The notes under the pieces were generated by a model. The model worked only from the letters and a program-made list of their open reading frames with translations, did not search any database and had not been told where the DNA came from. From Spongilla lacustris (taxonomy: Eukaryota > Porifera > Demospongiae > Spongillida > Spongillidae), in NCBI GenBank assembly GCA_949361645.1, contig OX442416.1:14641969-14705968 (forward strand): a stretch of 64,000 bases of DNA. Reading direction: 5' to 3'. Below, in pieces: positions 33,216-44,734 of the stretch. Position numbers and translations under genes: made by a program. Numbering within the stretch: the stretch's first letter is position 1; each line of letters begins with the position of its first letter.

Positions 33216-33254
33216 CGCAGGTTTTCATGGTTACATATTGTCTCTTATAGTACC

Positions 33255-33734
33255 TTGGTGACCTAAGGGTGCCTTGTGCCTCTGACATCCTGGCGATGTG
33301 AGGTTTGTTCACTCAGTAAGCACTGTTTTATGCATGGTGTGCACCAATTAGCCGATTAACACCGGAATATTTTAGTTTAACTAAAGTACAATTGTTCAAA
33401 ATCAACGAAATGAGGCAACAGAGGAATGTTAGGTAGCCGGAAGGTGCTGTCAACAATACAATCTGAAGCCATGAACATGAGTGGCTTCAAATTGGTATTA
33501 TATTTCAAAGGGTCTGGAAGAATTCTCTGGTAACGGTAAACACAATATTGATGCAGATGTGCGACTGTCTCTCAGCGGTGATTGGTTTTAAATAGAATAT
33601 CACACAGGGGGTTGAGGTCAAGAGATGCCATTCTTACAAGTACAACTACCATGGTGACCTATAAGGGTGCCTTGTGCCTCTGACATCCTGGCAATGTGAG
33701 GTTAGTTCACTCAGTACAGTTTTATGTATGGTGT
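33255..33734. repeat. Pair of 85-bp direct repeats
   Basis: 33255-33341 and 33651-33734 share TGGTGACCTA, AGGGTGCCTTGTGCCTCTGA, CATCCTGGC and TTCACTCAGTA, with about 310 bp of unrelated sequence between. They may be remnants of an element's ends or of a local duplication. No coding sequence is visible between them. Confidence 0.75.
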
Positions 33735-34179
33735 GATGAGGAACAGATGTTGGCCCCTGATGATAAACTCCCAGAAGCAGGCCAATGAGGGTCTATGCAA
33801 GTATGGAGGGTCGCATTGGGTGAAGGTGATCCCAACTACCTGAGGACTAAGGAGAATGCCAGGGACACACGATACATGTATGTACATCTATTTGTGGTTT
33901 ATACTTCTGTGTGATTTCATTCATGCCATGTGTTTAAGGAATATATAATTTGTTGCAGGGTATATTAGCTTTCAATTATAATATGCTGGAAACAGATAAG
34001 CGGGGGTCCAAGCAATGATACACAGAGATGAATACCTTCTGAGACGGAAAGTTATTGAAGAAAGCAGACCTTGGCACTTTTACAAACAGACTACTAGAAT
34101 TTACATATCTGTCAAGAGTTATTACGCCCTGCAGCAAAAAAATATATATTCCACTCATACAGCACACAATGACCAAAAG

Positions 34180-35509
34180 GATGACCCTGAGATACAGGTG
34201 TACTTGACCACCCCTACCAGCCTACTGTTTAAAGAGGTTCCTTTTGGGCAGCGGGGTGATACATCCACGGGACAAGCCAGGCCAGTAGTGCCCAAAAATT
34301 GGAGACGTAAAGTTTTTGACCTAATCCATCTGCCCCACCCCTCCATACGAGCCACACGAAAACTCATTTGTTCCAAATTCATCTAGAAAGATATGAATTC
34401 ACAAGTGGGGAGTTGGGCGAGGACATGCGTCCAATGTCAAAGCACAAAATTCCACATGCACATCAAGAGTCCTTTGGAAACATTCGATGTGCCCCATTGT
34501 CGGTTTGACCACATTCATGTGGATCTAGTGGGCCCCCTTCCACTCTCCAATGGTTTCACCAACCTTTTAACAATTGTGGACCATTTCTCCCGTTGGCCGG
34601 AAGCAGTCCCTCTCAATGACATATCTACCATTGCCTGCGCTCGGGCACTCATATACCATAATTGGATCTCACGTTTTGGGATTTCAATGGACATGTCCTC
34701 AGACCGGGGATCCCAATTTACTTTGCAGTTATGGTCATCCATTGCCAAATTGTTAACCCTAACCCTAAGTATCACACTTCATCATACCACGACCTACCAC
34801 CCACAAGCCAACGGTCTGGTGGAAAGATTTTATCGCCATCCGAAGACGTCCCTACTCACCCCTCTGAATGGTCCTCAGTGGGCACAAGAATTGCCTTGGG
34901 TACTTTTGGGTATTTGCACTGCCCCAAAGGAGGACTTAGGATGCTCCTCAGCAGAATTGGTCTATGGAGCCCCCGTCACAGTACCTGGAGAATTTTTCCC
35001 TGTTCACAATTCACTACCTAATTACAACTCTGGGCTACAGTGTCTCCGTGAGCAAATTCAAGCACTAATTCCCATTCCTACCTTCCAACATGGGATTACA
35101 CCCATCTCAATCCCACCTGACATGCAACACTTTCAATATGTATTTATACATCGCGACTCACATAGTACATCTCTCCAGTGCAGTGCCCTTATGAGGGCCC
35201 TTCAAAGTTCCTCAACCAGGTGAAAAAAACTTTACAATTGACATAGGAGGACGAAAAGTTACTGTTTCGTTGGACCGATTAAAACCTGCACATATAGATC
35301 CTATATTTCAAGGTTCAGTAGCAGTGGCCAAACACAGAGGACGACCTCCAAGGAAGGTTCAACCTACATCAAGACAGTCCCATACACCTGACAGCCTTTC
35401 GTACACCCCATTACCCTTATACACAAGGTCTGGACGTCAGGTTAATTTACCACATCGCATCATCTCGGTTCTGGGGGGAGTGTTCCATTTCGAGAGGATT
35501 CGCTTCTGA
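34180..35509 (+). pseudogene. Ty3/gypsy-type integrase region of an LTR retrotransposon, broken
   Basis: The sequence covers the end of a pol polyprotein. First comes the zinc-binding integrase N-domain (H-x3-H at HLPH and a C-x2-C at CVQC), then the DDE core with HVDLVGP, SDRGSQF and NGLVERF carrying the three acidic residues, then a C-terminal GGRKVTVSLDRLKPAHID segment and a TRSGR tail. An in-frame TAG at about 34384 breaks the N-domain, and a frameshift near 35185 separates the core from the C-terminal segment. No reverse transcriptase, protease or gag is found upstream, so the copy is truncated as well as broken. Integrase would insert the DNA copy into the host genome. This one cannot be made as a whole protein. 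Confidence 0.85.
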
Positions 35510-35554
35510 AAATTTTTTTATTTTTCAGAAGCGAATCCTCTCGAAATGGAACAC
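35480..35554. repeat. 33-bp-arm palindrome at the retrotransposon 3' end
   Basis: GTGTTCCATTTCGAGAGG.. to ..CTTCTGAAAA (35480-35512) is followed by a short A/T spacer and its exact reverse complement (35522-35554). The left arm follows a CTGGGGGGAG purine run that could be a polypurine tract, so it may begin an LTR. The right arm begins a separate dispersed repeat (35521-35842). Confidence 0.9.
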
Positions 35555-35842
35555 TTTTGTGACAGCTGTCTCTGGACCTTAAAATGGCTCATATCATAAT
35601 TATAACTCTGCTTTGGTTCAATGTATCAGGTAGACCGGAACGCCATTTTGAAAACTGATTTGCAGCACTTATCTGTTTGATACTATACATGTTTGTAGTT
35701 TAATGCATAAATTCAGTTACAGTCAGACTATGGGGTGGCATAGCTGTGTCATTTTTCCTTTAATTTCCCTTTTGTGATCGTCCATACAATGCAACAGAGG
35801 TGCACATTCAAATCAAGGACATGTGATACACCTCCCTCCTGA
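35521..35842 (-). repeat. Retroposon-like repeat, copy 1
   Basis: It begins with a T run followed by CAGAAGCGAATCC. It matches 40721-41079 through GACAGCTGTCTCTGG, CTCTGCTTTGGTTC, GGAACGCCATTTTGAAAAC and ACACCTCCCTCC. Read on the minus strand it ends in poly-A, as a retroposed sequence would. No coding capacity is seen. Confidence 0.75.
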
Positions 35843-35867
35843 TAATGGGTCTCATGTCAGATGGTTC

Positions 35868-36575
35868 CTCAGTACGTTCACTAACTGTTGAGGTCTCTGA
35901 GTATGCTTAGAAAAAAAAACCTGACTTTGAATTTGAAGCAACTGACTCCACTTCTGTCCTTGCGATGATCTTCCACTGGGTCATCCTCGACATCCTTCTA
36001 TCTCTCCCAGTAGATTAACACACACCATTATTAATAGCATGCTGGAGGAAAGGCCTTAGATGAATTAATACACCTTTGCACCATAATACTTTTTTGTACT
36101 CAAGCATTGTTCACAAATGTTGCATAATGTACACTACCCACACCATTGAATAGGCATTTCTTACAACTTGCTACATGTACCTACACAATACCAGCACATT
36201 AAGTTAAACATGGTCCAATGTCAGATGGAGGCTGTGTTGCCAATTTGAACAGCCACTGAAAGGCACTAATGCACGCAGTTTCCATTATGGGTTCTGTGGG
36301 TTAATTCAGTGGAAGAATTTTTCTGTACCTTTGTCCATATATAGTTACTTGTGTATTTAAAAACATGTATGTGCATGTGCTTATCCTGTAAATCGTTATA
36401 AAATTTTTCTTTCATTCTAGAACTGAAGCCGGATAAACTTTGTAACCTATTAACCCTTAAAAAAAGCAGTCCAACTGACCTACTTTTTCACAAATACATA
36501 TATTTTAGCCTTGAGCATGAGCTTGCAACCTTTGCAAGGCCGCAATGCATGTTTCAATGTATAGTCTGAGGAACA
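35868..36575. repeat. Dispersed repeat, copy 2
   Basis: Matches 16253-17035 in its outer parts directly and in its middle (about 36000-36290) as reverse complement. It contains GCAACTGACTCCACTTCTGT and TTCTATCTCTCCCAG words shared with 45808-46075. Confidence 0.85.
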
Positions 36576-36944
36576 TGTATGATGTCATTGTGCATGTGTA
36601 GACATATGGTCATAGATTCAAGATTTGGGGACACGTTGGGCAAATCCCTTACCACATTAAATGCAGCAGATATGTGAGCTGGAAAATGGTAATTAGGTAG
36701 CAATTTCAATGTCATCAAGTCAAAAGCAGAAAAATCAAAGGAACCGACAGGAAGGGGCTACAAATTTTGAAAAAAATCATGACAATTCGTACCATGTCCT
36801 ATATCTTATAGAACTAGTCGGGTAAATCTTCAAATGCATAAGATTAAAGCAGAACATTGGATTTTCTTGAGTTTTCCATACAATATCCTATACTGCCCAT
36901 ATGCGGTTAGTTGTACATACCGCTAATTCCCGTGACCGCACATT
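36576..36944. other. No gene recognised
   Basis: AT-rich, with no motif recognised. Confidence 0.3.
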
Positions 36945-37107
36945 TCTCCATATGAATCATTCTGCGTACGTTATCTACCGCGTGATGTTTGAGGCGTTAT
37001 AGCTACTGATACTTACAACGCAGATTCGATCCAAATATAAAAAAATATTTGGAACACAAACTCAGCTTCCTCTTTCTAATGATATTAAATTAAAGTAAAT
37101 CCCACTT
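36945..37107. repeat. Target repeat of the non-LTR insertion
   Basis: This segment (ATTCTGCGTACGTTATCTACC, CAACGCAGATTCGATCC, CTCTTTCTAATGATATTAAA) matches 40290-40470. In that copy AAATCCCACTT runs straight into TGAAAAAAATATTGAAGT. Here the retrotransposon intervenes, and the sequence resumes at 39889. Confidence 0.85.
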
Positions 37108-39789
37108 CATCGCGCACCGTGCTCGCCAACAATTTGGATGTGCACTGGCTGATACATTGAGACGGATCACGCAAGACAACTCAATTGAATCGTGGTCCAG
37201 GCTGTTAATGCTACCTAGGTGTGTCATGCCATCATCGAAAAGAAGTGGTAGAGGAAGGAAGCAAATACCAATTGAATCTCTTTGCCAGGACTGGCTAGAT
37301 GGCAAGGAGTTACTGCTTTGGGCAAAAGCAATTGGTAGGAACACCAGCGCGCCCAAAGCAGACCATTCATATGACAATGAGCAGACAGAGGAGGATGTCT
37401 TCGGCTCTGGCATATGCTCAAAAAGGTTTATTCTCCAAGGCCTGCCACATTCTGACATCCAATGGTATTGCACCCAATAACAAAACTGTGTTTGAGCTCC
37501 TTAAATCTAAACATCCTTTATCTGACCCACCCGTCACACCAGCCACATCTACTGCTCCAGCTATCCATGTTCCCCCTGACTTCAGTATCAGTGCCATATT
37601 GAGGTCATTTCCAAAAGCTACAGCTTGTGGCCCCTCTGGCTTACAGGTTCAACATCTTATTGATGCTCTGGATGCCACTCTACCAACTTCAGTTGACAGC
37701 CTGCTTCGCCAGGTTATAAACCTGCTGATCACAGGAAAAGTTCCGGCTGCTATTGCTCCATACTTAGCTGGTGGGAACCTTACTGCACTAATGAAGCTAA
37801 AGCAGATTGGATGGGATGTTCGGCCAATTGCAGTGGGTGAAGTCCTCAGACGTCTGGCAGGAAAATGTGCTTGTGCACTAACTAAAGAGAAAGCCACTGA
37901 ATTTTTTGCTCCTTTTCAATTTGGTGTAGCTTGCCCTGGAGGAACAGAGAAGATTATACACAGGCTCAGGCAATCAGTTGAAGATCACTGGCAGGATGCT
38001 GATTTTGCAGTTCTCAAGATCGATATGCAGAATGCATTTAATTTAGTGTCAAGAGATGCTGTCCTAAAGCAATGTGCTATCCACTTCCCTGAGCTCCTCC
38101 CATGGGTCTCCTGGTGCTACTCTCAACACCAATATCTCTGGCATCCAATGGGCCAGCTTATATCGGCATCAGGTGTCCAGCAAGGCGACCCCTTGGGTCC
38201 ACTGCTGTTTGCACTTGTCCTTAACGACACCATCATCAAGATATCACAAGATCCATTATGCAAACCTCTACAATCCAACTTCTGGTATTTGGATGATGGA
38301 GTCCTGTCAGGACCAAGGGCAGCACTTTCTAGGGCAATGGAAATTATACAGGGGGACAGTGCCTTGAATGGTCTACAGATCAACTTCAAGAAATGCCAGA
38401 TACTTAGCAAGCAGGATCTCTCAATGTTCCATCCTGAAATCCAATGTTGCTCAACACCGGACTTTGAGATTCTTGGTGCTCCCATTGGCAGCCCGGATTT
38501 CTGCACTGCCTTCATTGAAAAGAAGCGGAAGGAAGCCAACCAATTATTATCCCTTCTGCCTAAGCTTTGTGACCCTCAGTCTGCAATTGCTCTTCTCAGG
38601 GCATGTGCTTCACTCTGCAGGCTGACACATCTAGCTCGTTCCATCCCTACCACTGCTGCTTCATTGGAAGCATTTGCCAGGTTCAATGATGATGTGCTTC
38701 ACTGCTTAGAGTGCTCACTGGAGATTGAGCTAACCCCACGAGCTTGCAGTCAAGCCCAACTTGGCCTCAAGTACGGAGGGCTAGGATTGCGCTCCCTGAC
38801 CACCCATGCACAAGCAGCCTACATCGCCTCCTTGTCTACCTCACTAACACCAATCCATCCATCAGAACTGACTATGCAGCACCTCTGTGATGCCATCACG
38901 GTGTTCAATGGGAAGGTAGCATGTTGTGAGCAGCTCTCTGTAGCAAGTGTACAAGATGCTTCCCATCATCAGCACAAGTTATCCTCAGCCATAGAGAAAG
39001 CGGGCTTCCTTTTTCTGCTTGATGGAGCATCAACAGTAGATAAGGCCAGACTACTAGCCATCTCTGCTCCCCAAGCGCATGCATGGCTGAGGGCACAACC
39101 ATCTCCAAAGTTGGGGTTAGACCTGCTGCCCAATGAAATCCAAGTCTTAGTGAAATGGTGGCTTGGGCTTCCACTTTCCACAGATGCAGATGCCTGCCCA
39201 CACTGCTCCCAAGCCCTGGACATTCATGGGCACCATGCCCTGATATGTCGTTCAGGTGGGGATGTAGTCACAAAACACAACCGCCTTCGTGACTGCTTCG
39301 CAGATTTCTGTCGTAAGGCTTGTCTTGCTCCTGAAATTGAAAGAGGTAGTGGGCTCACCTCAACAAAGGACAGAACGCGACCGGCTGATGTGTTGGTGCC
39401 TAACTGGTCTCTCTCATGTTCAGCAGCATTTGATCTGAAGGTCATCAATCCGCTCAACTCAAACTTTTTATTGGGAGCGAGCATGACCTAGCTCAGGTTA
39501 TACTGCTGAGCTGGGAGAGCAGGACAAACATGCCAAAAATGACATTCCCTGTACAGAGAAAGGTTGGGTATGTGTCCCATTGGTCGTGGAGGTATTTGGT
39601 GGTTGGGGAAGCGAGGCACAAGAAGCTCTCTCAAGGGTTGCCAAGAAATTAGCCATCAGGACGAGTCGTTTCTGGCCTGAGGTGTTAGCCTCAATCTACT
39701 GCCGCCTGGGCATTACCCTGATGCGCCAGAATGCAAGGGCTCTACTGGGACGAACCACAAGTGAAGTAGATATTAGTTCAGTGTACATG
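37108..39789 (+). pseudogene. Reverse transcriptase with CCHC and restriction-like endonuclease
   Basis: Coding starts abruptly (frame of HRARQQFGCALADTLRRI), shifts frame near 37340 and then runs as one long 730-codon frame (37299-39491). Motifs seen: RSFPKATACGPSGL, RPIAVGEVLRR, LKIDMQNAFN, SGVQQGDPLGP and the catalytic YLDDG. Then come a CCHC knuckle (CPHCSQALDIHGHHALIC) and an endonuclease block RPADVLVPNW..AFDLK (PD..D-x-K type). A frameshift or small deletion at about 39480-39500 separates the C-terminal tail (WGSEAQEALSRVAKKLAI..YCRLGITLMRQNARALLGR, to 39789). RT plus C-terminal nuclease is the layout of the early-branching R2/R4/CRE/Hero-like non-LTR groups, which nick DNA and reverse-transcribe their RNA at the nick. 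The truncation and two frame breaks make this copy inactive. Confidence 0.85.
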
Positions 39790-39888
39790 TAGCTTAGTAT
39801 TCTTGCATTGTGTTCCTCATATTATGTATTGGTTATTATTATTATTATTTAAAAATTATCTTATAAAAAAAAATCAATTAAAAAAAAA
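37108..39888 (+). mobile_element. Non-LTR retrotransposon with C-terminal endonuclease, 5'-truncated
   Basis: A 2.8-kb insertion is flanked by an 11-bp target duplication AAATCCCACTT (37097-37107 and 39889-39899). It has an A-rich 3' tail (about 39850-39888) and begins within coding sequence, as expected for target-primed reverse transcription that stopped early. An uninterrupted target exists at 40441-40451. The encoded protein has RT, CCHC zinc-finger and PD-(D/E)xK-like endonuclease parts. Confidence 0.9.
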
Positions 39889-39899
39889 AAATCCCACTT

Positions 39900-40285
39900 T
39901 GAAAAAAAAAATTGAAGTGCAAGCAAACTTAATTTGGTTATACAAACTACAAAACCAGTACGCAAACTTTGGTGGCACACCTAATTACATGTATATGTGC
40001 GTTTATGCCAAAGTTATACGTGTTTTTCAGTTTATATTGCGTGCAGTGCCTTTAGTTAAGATAGCGCGGTTGATGTGCAGAGGGGCGGGGCACGTAACTC
40101 TGTTGTTTATTGAAACATACATAACAAAACAAGAAAAACATTCAAAAAAAGACTGAATGCTAAAAAAAATGCTAAAGCCGATTGCATAACCTATAGATCC
40201 CCTTAAGACACAATCTTGATAAGTATCTCAGTTGCATGCAAGGCAAGTACAACCGTCACTTTTTTTTTTTTTTTTTTTTTTTTTT
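39900..40285. other. No gene recognised
   Basis: A poly-T run lies at 40261-40285. No coding motif is visible. Confidence 0.35.
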
Positions 40286-40470
40286 ACGCTCCAATCATTC
40301 TGCGTACGTTATCTACCGCGTAAAGATTGATGTTTGAGACTAACGTTATAACTACTGATATTTACAACGCAGATTCGATCCAAATATGTCGTTTTGGAAC
40401 ACAAATTCAGCTTCCTCTTTCTAATGATATTAAATTAAAGTAAATCCCACTTTGAAAAAAATATTGAAGT
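40286..40470. repeat. Empty-site counterpart of the retrotransposon target
   Basis: Same ordered words as 36945-37107 but with TAAATCCCACTTTGAAAAAAATATTGAAG uninterrupted at about 40440-40470. It gives the sequence before insertion. Confidence 0.85.
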
Positions 40471-40720
40471 ACCCAGCTAATGCAGCTATATCTCACTTTT
40501 ATAAAAACTGTTACAGCGGGGATGGCGGATTGCTATCATCCAAAGAGTGTGATAGTTCACTGTCTTCTGCAGGGTGTAATAATGTCCTCGAAAACTGCAC
40601 TGACTTCTGATGCACGCGTCTGCATAATGTATCGCTGTGCAATATACTATCTATGTCTTCAGAGTGACATATAGTCGATATAGGTGCTCTGCTGCCTTAG
40701 TAGTAGTCACACCCTGCTTT

Positions 40721-41079
40721 TTTTTTTTTTTTTTTCAGAAGCGAATCCTCTCGAAATGGAACACTTTTGTGACAGCTGTCTCTGGACCCGGCTTAAAATG
40801 GCTCAAAACTCTGCTTTGGTTCAATGCACGAGTACCCGAAAGACCGGAACGCCATTTTGAAAACTAATTTGCAGCACGTACATACTGTATCTATTTGACA
40901 CTATACATGTTTGTAGTTTCATGCATATAGATTCAATTACAGTCAGACCATGAGGTGGCATATGTAGCTGTCGTTTATCCTTTTCCTCTTTGTGATCGTC
41001 CATACAGTGCATCAGACCGAGGCAGAACGAGCAAATCAAGCCATCCCCCCTGAAGGACATGCGATACACCTCCCTCCGT
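40721..41079 (-). repeat. Retroposon-like repeat, copy 2
   Basis: Starts in a T run of about 18 bases, then matches 35526-35842 with scattered differences. Read on the minus strand it has a poly-A end. Confidence 0.75.
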
Positions 41080-42640
41080 CCATATCATTGAACTGACAGT
41101 CAGCTATAGCGAATCTGCATGTGATATAACTGTCCATATATTAACACGTTTATTTTATTGCATGCCGGTCTTAGTTGAAAAAATAATTCATGGGCAGTCA
41201 GTTGGCCTTATTTAGGCACTGCGGAATCCGTGATTTTAGACCGTAAAATCCTACACGTCAGAAGAAAATTTTTCTGTTTGCAATTTTAAAAATATTTATT
41301 GACACCATTTGGTAAAAACGATCTGGTAGCTTCATTGTGCTTTATTGTGGCTTACTATGTATTCAGAACGACTGCCGAATGCGTGAGCAATAGACCAGAC
41401 TAGTTTTTAAGTTTAAAACACGCACTGTATTTATTAAGTGTTGTTCAAATCGAATATAGTTTTCTGGCTACGATTTTCGACTCCAAAACGCTGCGTCCCC
41501 TCCACGGTAAGTACTCTCCCCTCTTGATAATTCATCCTTCTATATTTCTACGAAGTTTCATAAAGATTTGACGAAGCGCAGGGTACCTTCTACGATGCGC
41601 CAGTTACTGAACATCTTTGGACCGATACATCAAATGGTACTATACACCAGGATCTACAGAAACATCATTTTTTATAACTTAGATCATAACTTTTGGGTCT
41701 GTGAATGTTAGAATCTTAAAGTTATAGTTGCATGCTAATAGCCTCATAAGATGACTATACATCTTACAAAATATATATCAGTACTATGCATGACAATTCC
41801 ACAGGAGTATAGCAAACCTTCATTTCCAGAGTACTTAACTTTTCTGCAAGGTGCATGTATATTTCACCAACGTACTATACGATGGGCAGATAACTCATAA
41901 AGGAAGTTACCAAAAATATTGAATGATGGATGAATCTGAAGAATAACGAGTTGATGCATGGTCATTGACATGCTCGTGGACTATTTAATTGGTGATTTAG
42001 TGTTTGTGGCTAATGAAAATAATATTCTTCAATGTTAAATGATATTGTGCTCAAGTGTATGCATGCTAGTCAGTTTTTTTTTGTTCCCAATTTGAAAATA
42101 TACATGTCATGAATTTTAATTAAAAACCATCTAAAAGTCTTAACAAAGTCAGAACTACTTATATGCAATGTTTGGAATTAATATCTTACGGAATAGCAAG
42201 GTTATGCTTTATTGTTCCTCAACCGTCACAGTTTTTATTACGATTACGCATTGACCGCTGTACTAAAAAAGTTGTCACTTTGGCGCTACATATCTCCGGT
42301 GCTAAAAATGGTACGGTGACGCGCATGAAATACTGAAAAACACAAATTTTTTTGCTCTTTCTAACGATAACAATATTATAATCGTTTGAGCATTTTTGAA
42401 AAAATTCCGCAGTGCCTACGGCTTATTCACAATAGTGGGTGTTTACAACTTTGAAATTACACTTCCATCCATAACTAGCGAGTGTTCCTCACGCGACTGT
42501 ATTAGTAGCTGCCTGACGAAGCATATCATGTACATATACTTGTTATGCAACTTACTGGATTTTTTAGATAATTATAATCAGCTCGATCTACTTTAATTGA
42601 CAATTGTATAAAAAATGAATTATTCACATCGTCATGATTA
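41080..42640. other. AT-rich interval, no gene recognised
   Basis: No ORF with a motif and no clear repeat, except a CTCTTTCTAACGATA word at 42355 that resembles those at 18085, 37070 and 40418. Confidence 0.35.
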
Positions 42641-43165
42641 TTTCCTCTTCGCTGCGACCATGTACCAACGGACTCTGCATACCAACCTGCCTGCTCGCGG
42701 CCATCTTGGTGTTGGTTCTCAAGCTAGTAAAAAATGCCGTGTACCGCTTGGCTCTCTATCAGGTGTTGGCAGGATTGGCGTACCAGTGTTTGAACTGTCG
42801 AAAGTTACTATGATTAAGTACCAAACTAACCCCGACGAATCGCATCACGTGTGTGCACCAATAGCCTGCATGGTTCGGCATGTATTTCATATATGGTTGA
42901 AGCTACTCTTCACGATGTGGGTAACCTTTCATACATCTCTTCTGTTTTGCGGTACTCCACAAGAACATGAAGAAGCTTGAAGCGATGTACGTTGTGACCT
43001 CACTACTCGTACCAGCGGTGATCGCCATCATATCGTACCTCTAACTACCGGGTCACTGATATGGGTTTAGCCCCGTTGATGGATGTTATATTCCTGTCTA
43101 CGCTAACAACGTTAACTACACTCTATATGGCTCGAAGCAGCTGTAATACAAAGATTTGTTCTCTG
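42641..43165 (+). pseudogene. 7TM receptor-like gene remnant
   Basis: In shifting frames the translation shows consecutive hydrophobic segments with receptor-like loops. One frame from about 42665 gives TCLLAAILVLVLKLVK and YRLALYQVLAGLAY. The next frame (to about 42940) gives WLKLLFTMWVTFH. A third (from about 42940) gives FCFAVLHKNMKKLEAMYVV, TSLLVPAVIAIISYL and later YGFSPVDGCYIP. This order resembles transmembrane helices 1-2, 3 and 4-5 of class-A-like or sponge-type G-protein-coupled receptors. Stops at about 43042 and 43144 and at least two frame changes show decay. Helices 6-7 are not seen before the palindromic repeats at 43186. The family call rests on pattern only. Confidence 0.5.
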
Positions 43166-43185
43166 GAACTGTCCGGTGTCAGACA

Positions 43186-43345
43186 TGTGGGTCCCCCCTA
43201 TTTTGGGTCCGGGGGGGACCCATATGCCTAGGCAACTGGGTCCCCCCCCCCCCGGACCCAAATGCCTAGGCATATGGGTCCGGGTAATTATTTGTACATC
43301 CAGGCATCTTGGTCCGGGTAGGGGGCGGAGGGGGGGGACCGAGTT
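43186..43345. repeat. GGGTCC / CCTAGGCA palindrome cluster 1
   Basis: Repeated inverted words GGGTCCGGGGGGACCC, ATGCCTAGGCAT and AACTGGGTCC can fold into several stems. A second cluster with the same words and order lies at 44735-44870. Confidence 0.8.
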
Positions 43346-43476
43346 TCCGGATGCGTTTAATTTACTGGCACCGCCGGTTTTGATACGATAGACACATTTG
43401 TTGTTACTTTCTTAATGGTAAGTTAGCGTCCGTCAGCCGTTACACTTTGCAACAGTCACTTGGCTCGCCATCTGCA

Positions 43477-43959
43477 TAGTCTCGTACCCAGACCCATATT
43501 CTCACAGCTGCGGATGGATAACATCACCGCTACGTGAAAAGTGGGTCTAGTAAAGTCCTGTACTCATTTCTGTCCAGTGATTATATACGTCGGGAGGAGT
43601 GTATAATGATGCCATAATGGAGTGGAGACTCTTGATTATCATCCAGACGCATGACCTATTATCATCTTTTAGATAAGGGTCAAAGCAGCTGCTGACATCA
43701 TTGTGCATGCGTTTGTGGAGCTAGAATACAGTCCTAAAAGAAAGATAAGCATGCACAGGAAGATCTTGGATCGTGTCCAAGAGTATGCAAAAGAGGTACT
43801 GTCCCTTGGGCTTTTTTATCAAGAGGCACTTGGAGTGCCTAGATGCTGGAAGTTTGTATTCCTACGGTTCAGGCAGACTAAACACACACCAACTTTTCAC
43901 GTAGCGGTGATGTAATCCACATCCGCAGCTGTGAGAATATGGGTCTGGGTACGAAACTA
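43477..43959. mobile_element. 483-bp MITE with TAGTCTCGTACCC ends and 9-bp duplication
   Basis: Inverted ends of about 65 bp (TAGTCTCGTACCCAGACCC, CTCACAGCTGCGGAT, ACATCACCGCTACGTG) are flanked by an exact 9-bp direct repeat CCATCTGCA (43468-43476 and 43960-43968). The interior contains a 70-codon ORF of no known family. Decayed end words occur at 4889, 15940, 23438 and 31830. The TAGT terminus and 9-bp duplication are shared with the hairpin elements at 12506 and 31735. Confidence 0.9.
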
Positions 43960-43968
43960 CCATCTGCA

Positions 43969-44416
43969 TGTGTTTCTCTAAGGTCACTGCAGATTTTTTT
44001 TGAACATTAGTTAGGCTTAGGTACTTTGTAGTAGTCTGTAAGTACTTACTATTTAGTGTTGTGTAATTATTATGATGCGATTAAAAATAAAAAAATAAAA
44101 ACATGCTGAGCATATACAAACAATGAATATAGGACATGTTCAAGTAAAGGACTTAGTGATTGACCTGTCGATCGCAATGCAATTTTGAGACACGCTAGGA
44201 AACTATTAGCTCAGCCGGGTAACACATACACCTGTCAATATACATAGGCTTCCACTCATTTGTATCCAGGGCTCCGTAGGCAACGTAGATTATTACACCA
44301 TCCAGCCCTCCCGCGCGAGACGCCGACGCTTTCAATGCAGTGCATGGACCACGTGCAGTTTCAGAACAAAATCAGTGCTTCCGACAGCACTATAATAAGT
44401 ACACAGTTTTGAAGTC
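43969..44416. other. No gene recognised
   Basis: AT-rich, with no motif recognised. Confidence 0.3.
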
Positions 44417-44575
44417 ACAAGCAAGCCATCGTTATTGAACGGCATATATACCACTGACTCAACGAGCGATATACAATAGACGGGGAATCACTAGCTCGTA
44501 GTCCCCATGCATATCGATTGTTGTGCCGTTCAATAACAAAGTAGGTACTCAATGCAATCGATTATTAACCGCTAT
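44417..44575. repeat. Imperfect inverted repeat
   Basis: CATCGTTATTGAACGGCA on the left pairs with TGCCGTTCAATAAC on the right, and CGGGGAATCACTAGCTCG with related words near the centre. The words TTCGTTATTGA, AAGTAGGT and ATCGATTA link it to the MITE at 30662-30825. Confidence 0.6.
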
Positions 44576-44734
44576 GGATATTAATTAGTTGGGGTATATA
44601 GGCAGGGGAGGTGGGCGTATCGAGCGGACGCCTATATATGGTTACGAAGCATATATGCTTTCTCTGTAAAATGTTTATATATAAGTATATATTTTGCTAG
44701 CAGGTATTTGGGTTCGGGATAATTAATTTTTTAC

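Noticed and set aside
33255..33734. Direct repeats as LTRs of the broken gypsy element
   Set aside because: They are only about 85 bp, lack TG..CA ends, and no matching copy occurs downstream of the integrase at 35.5 kb.
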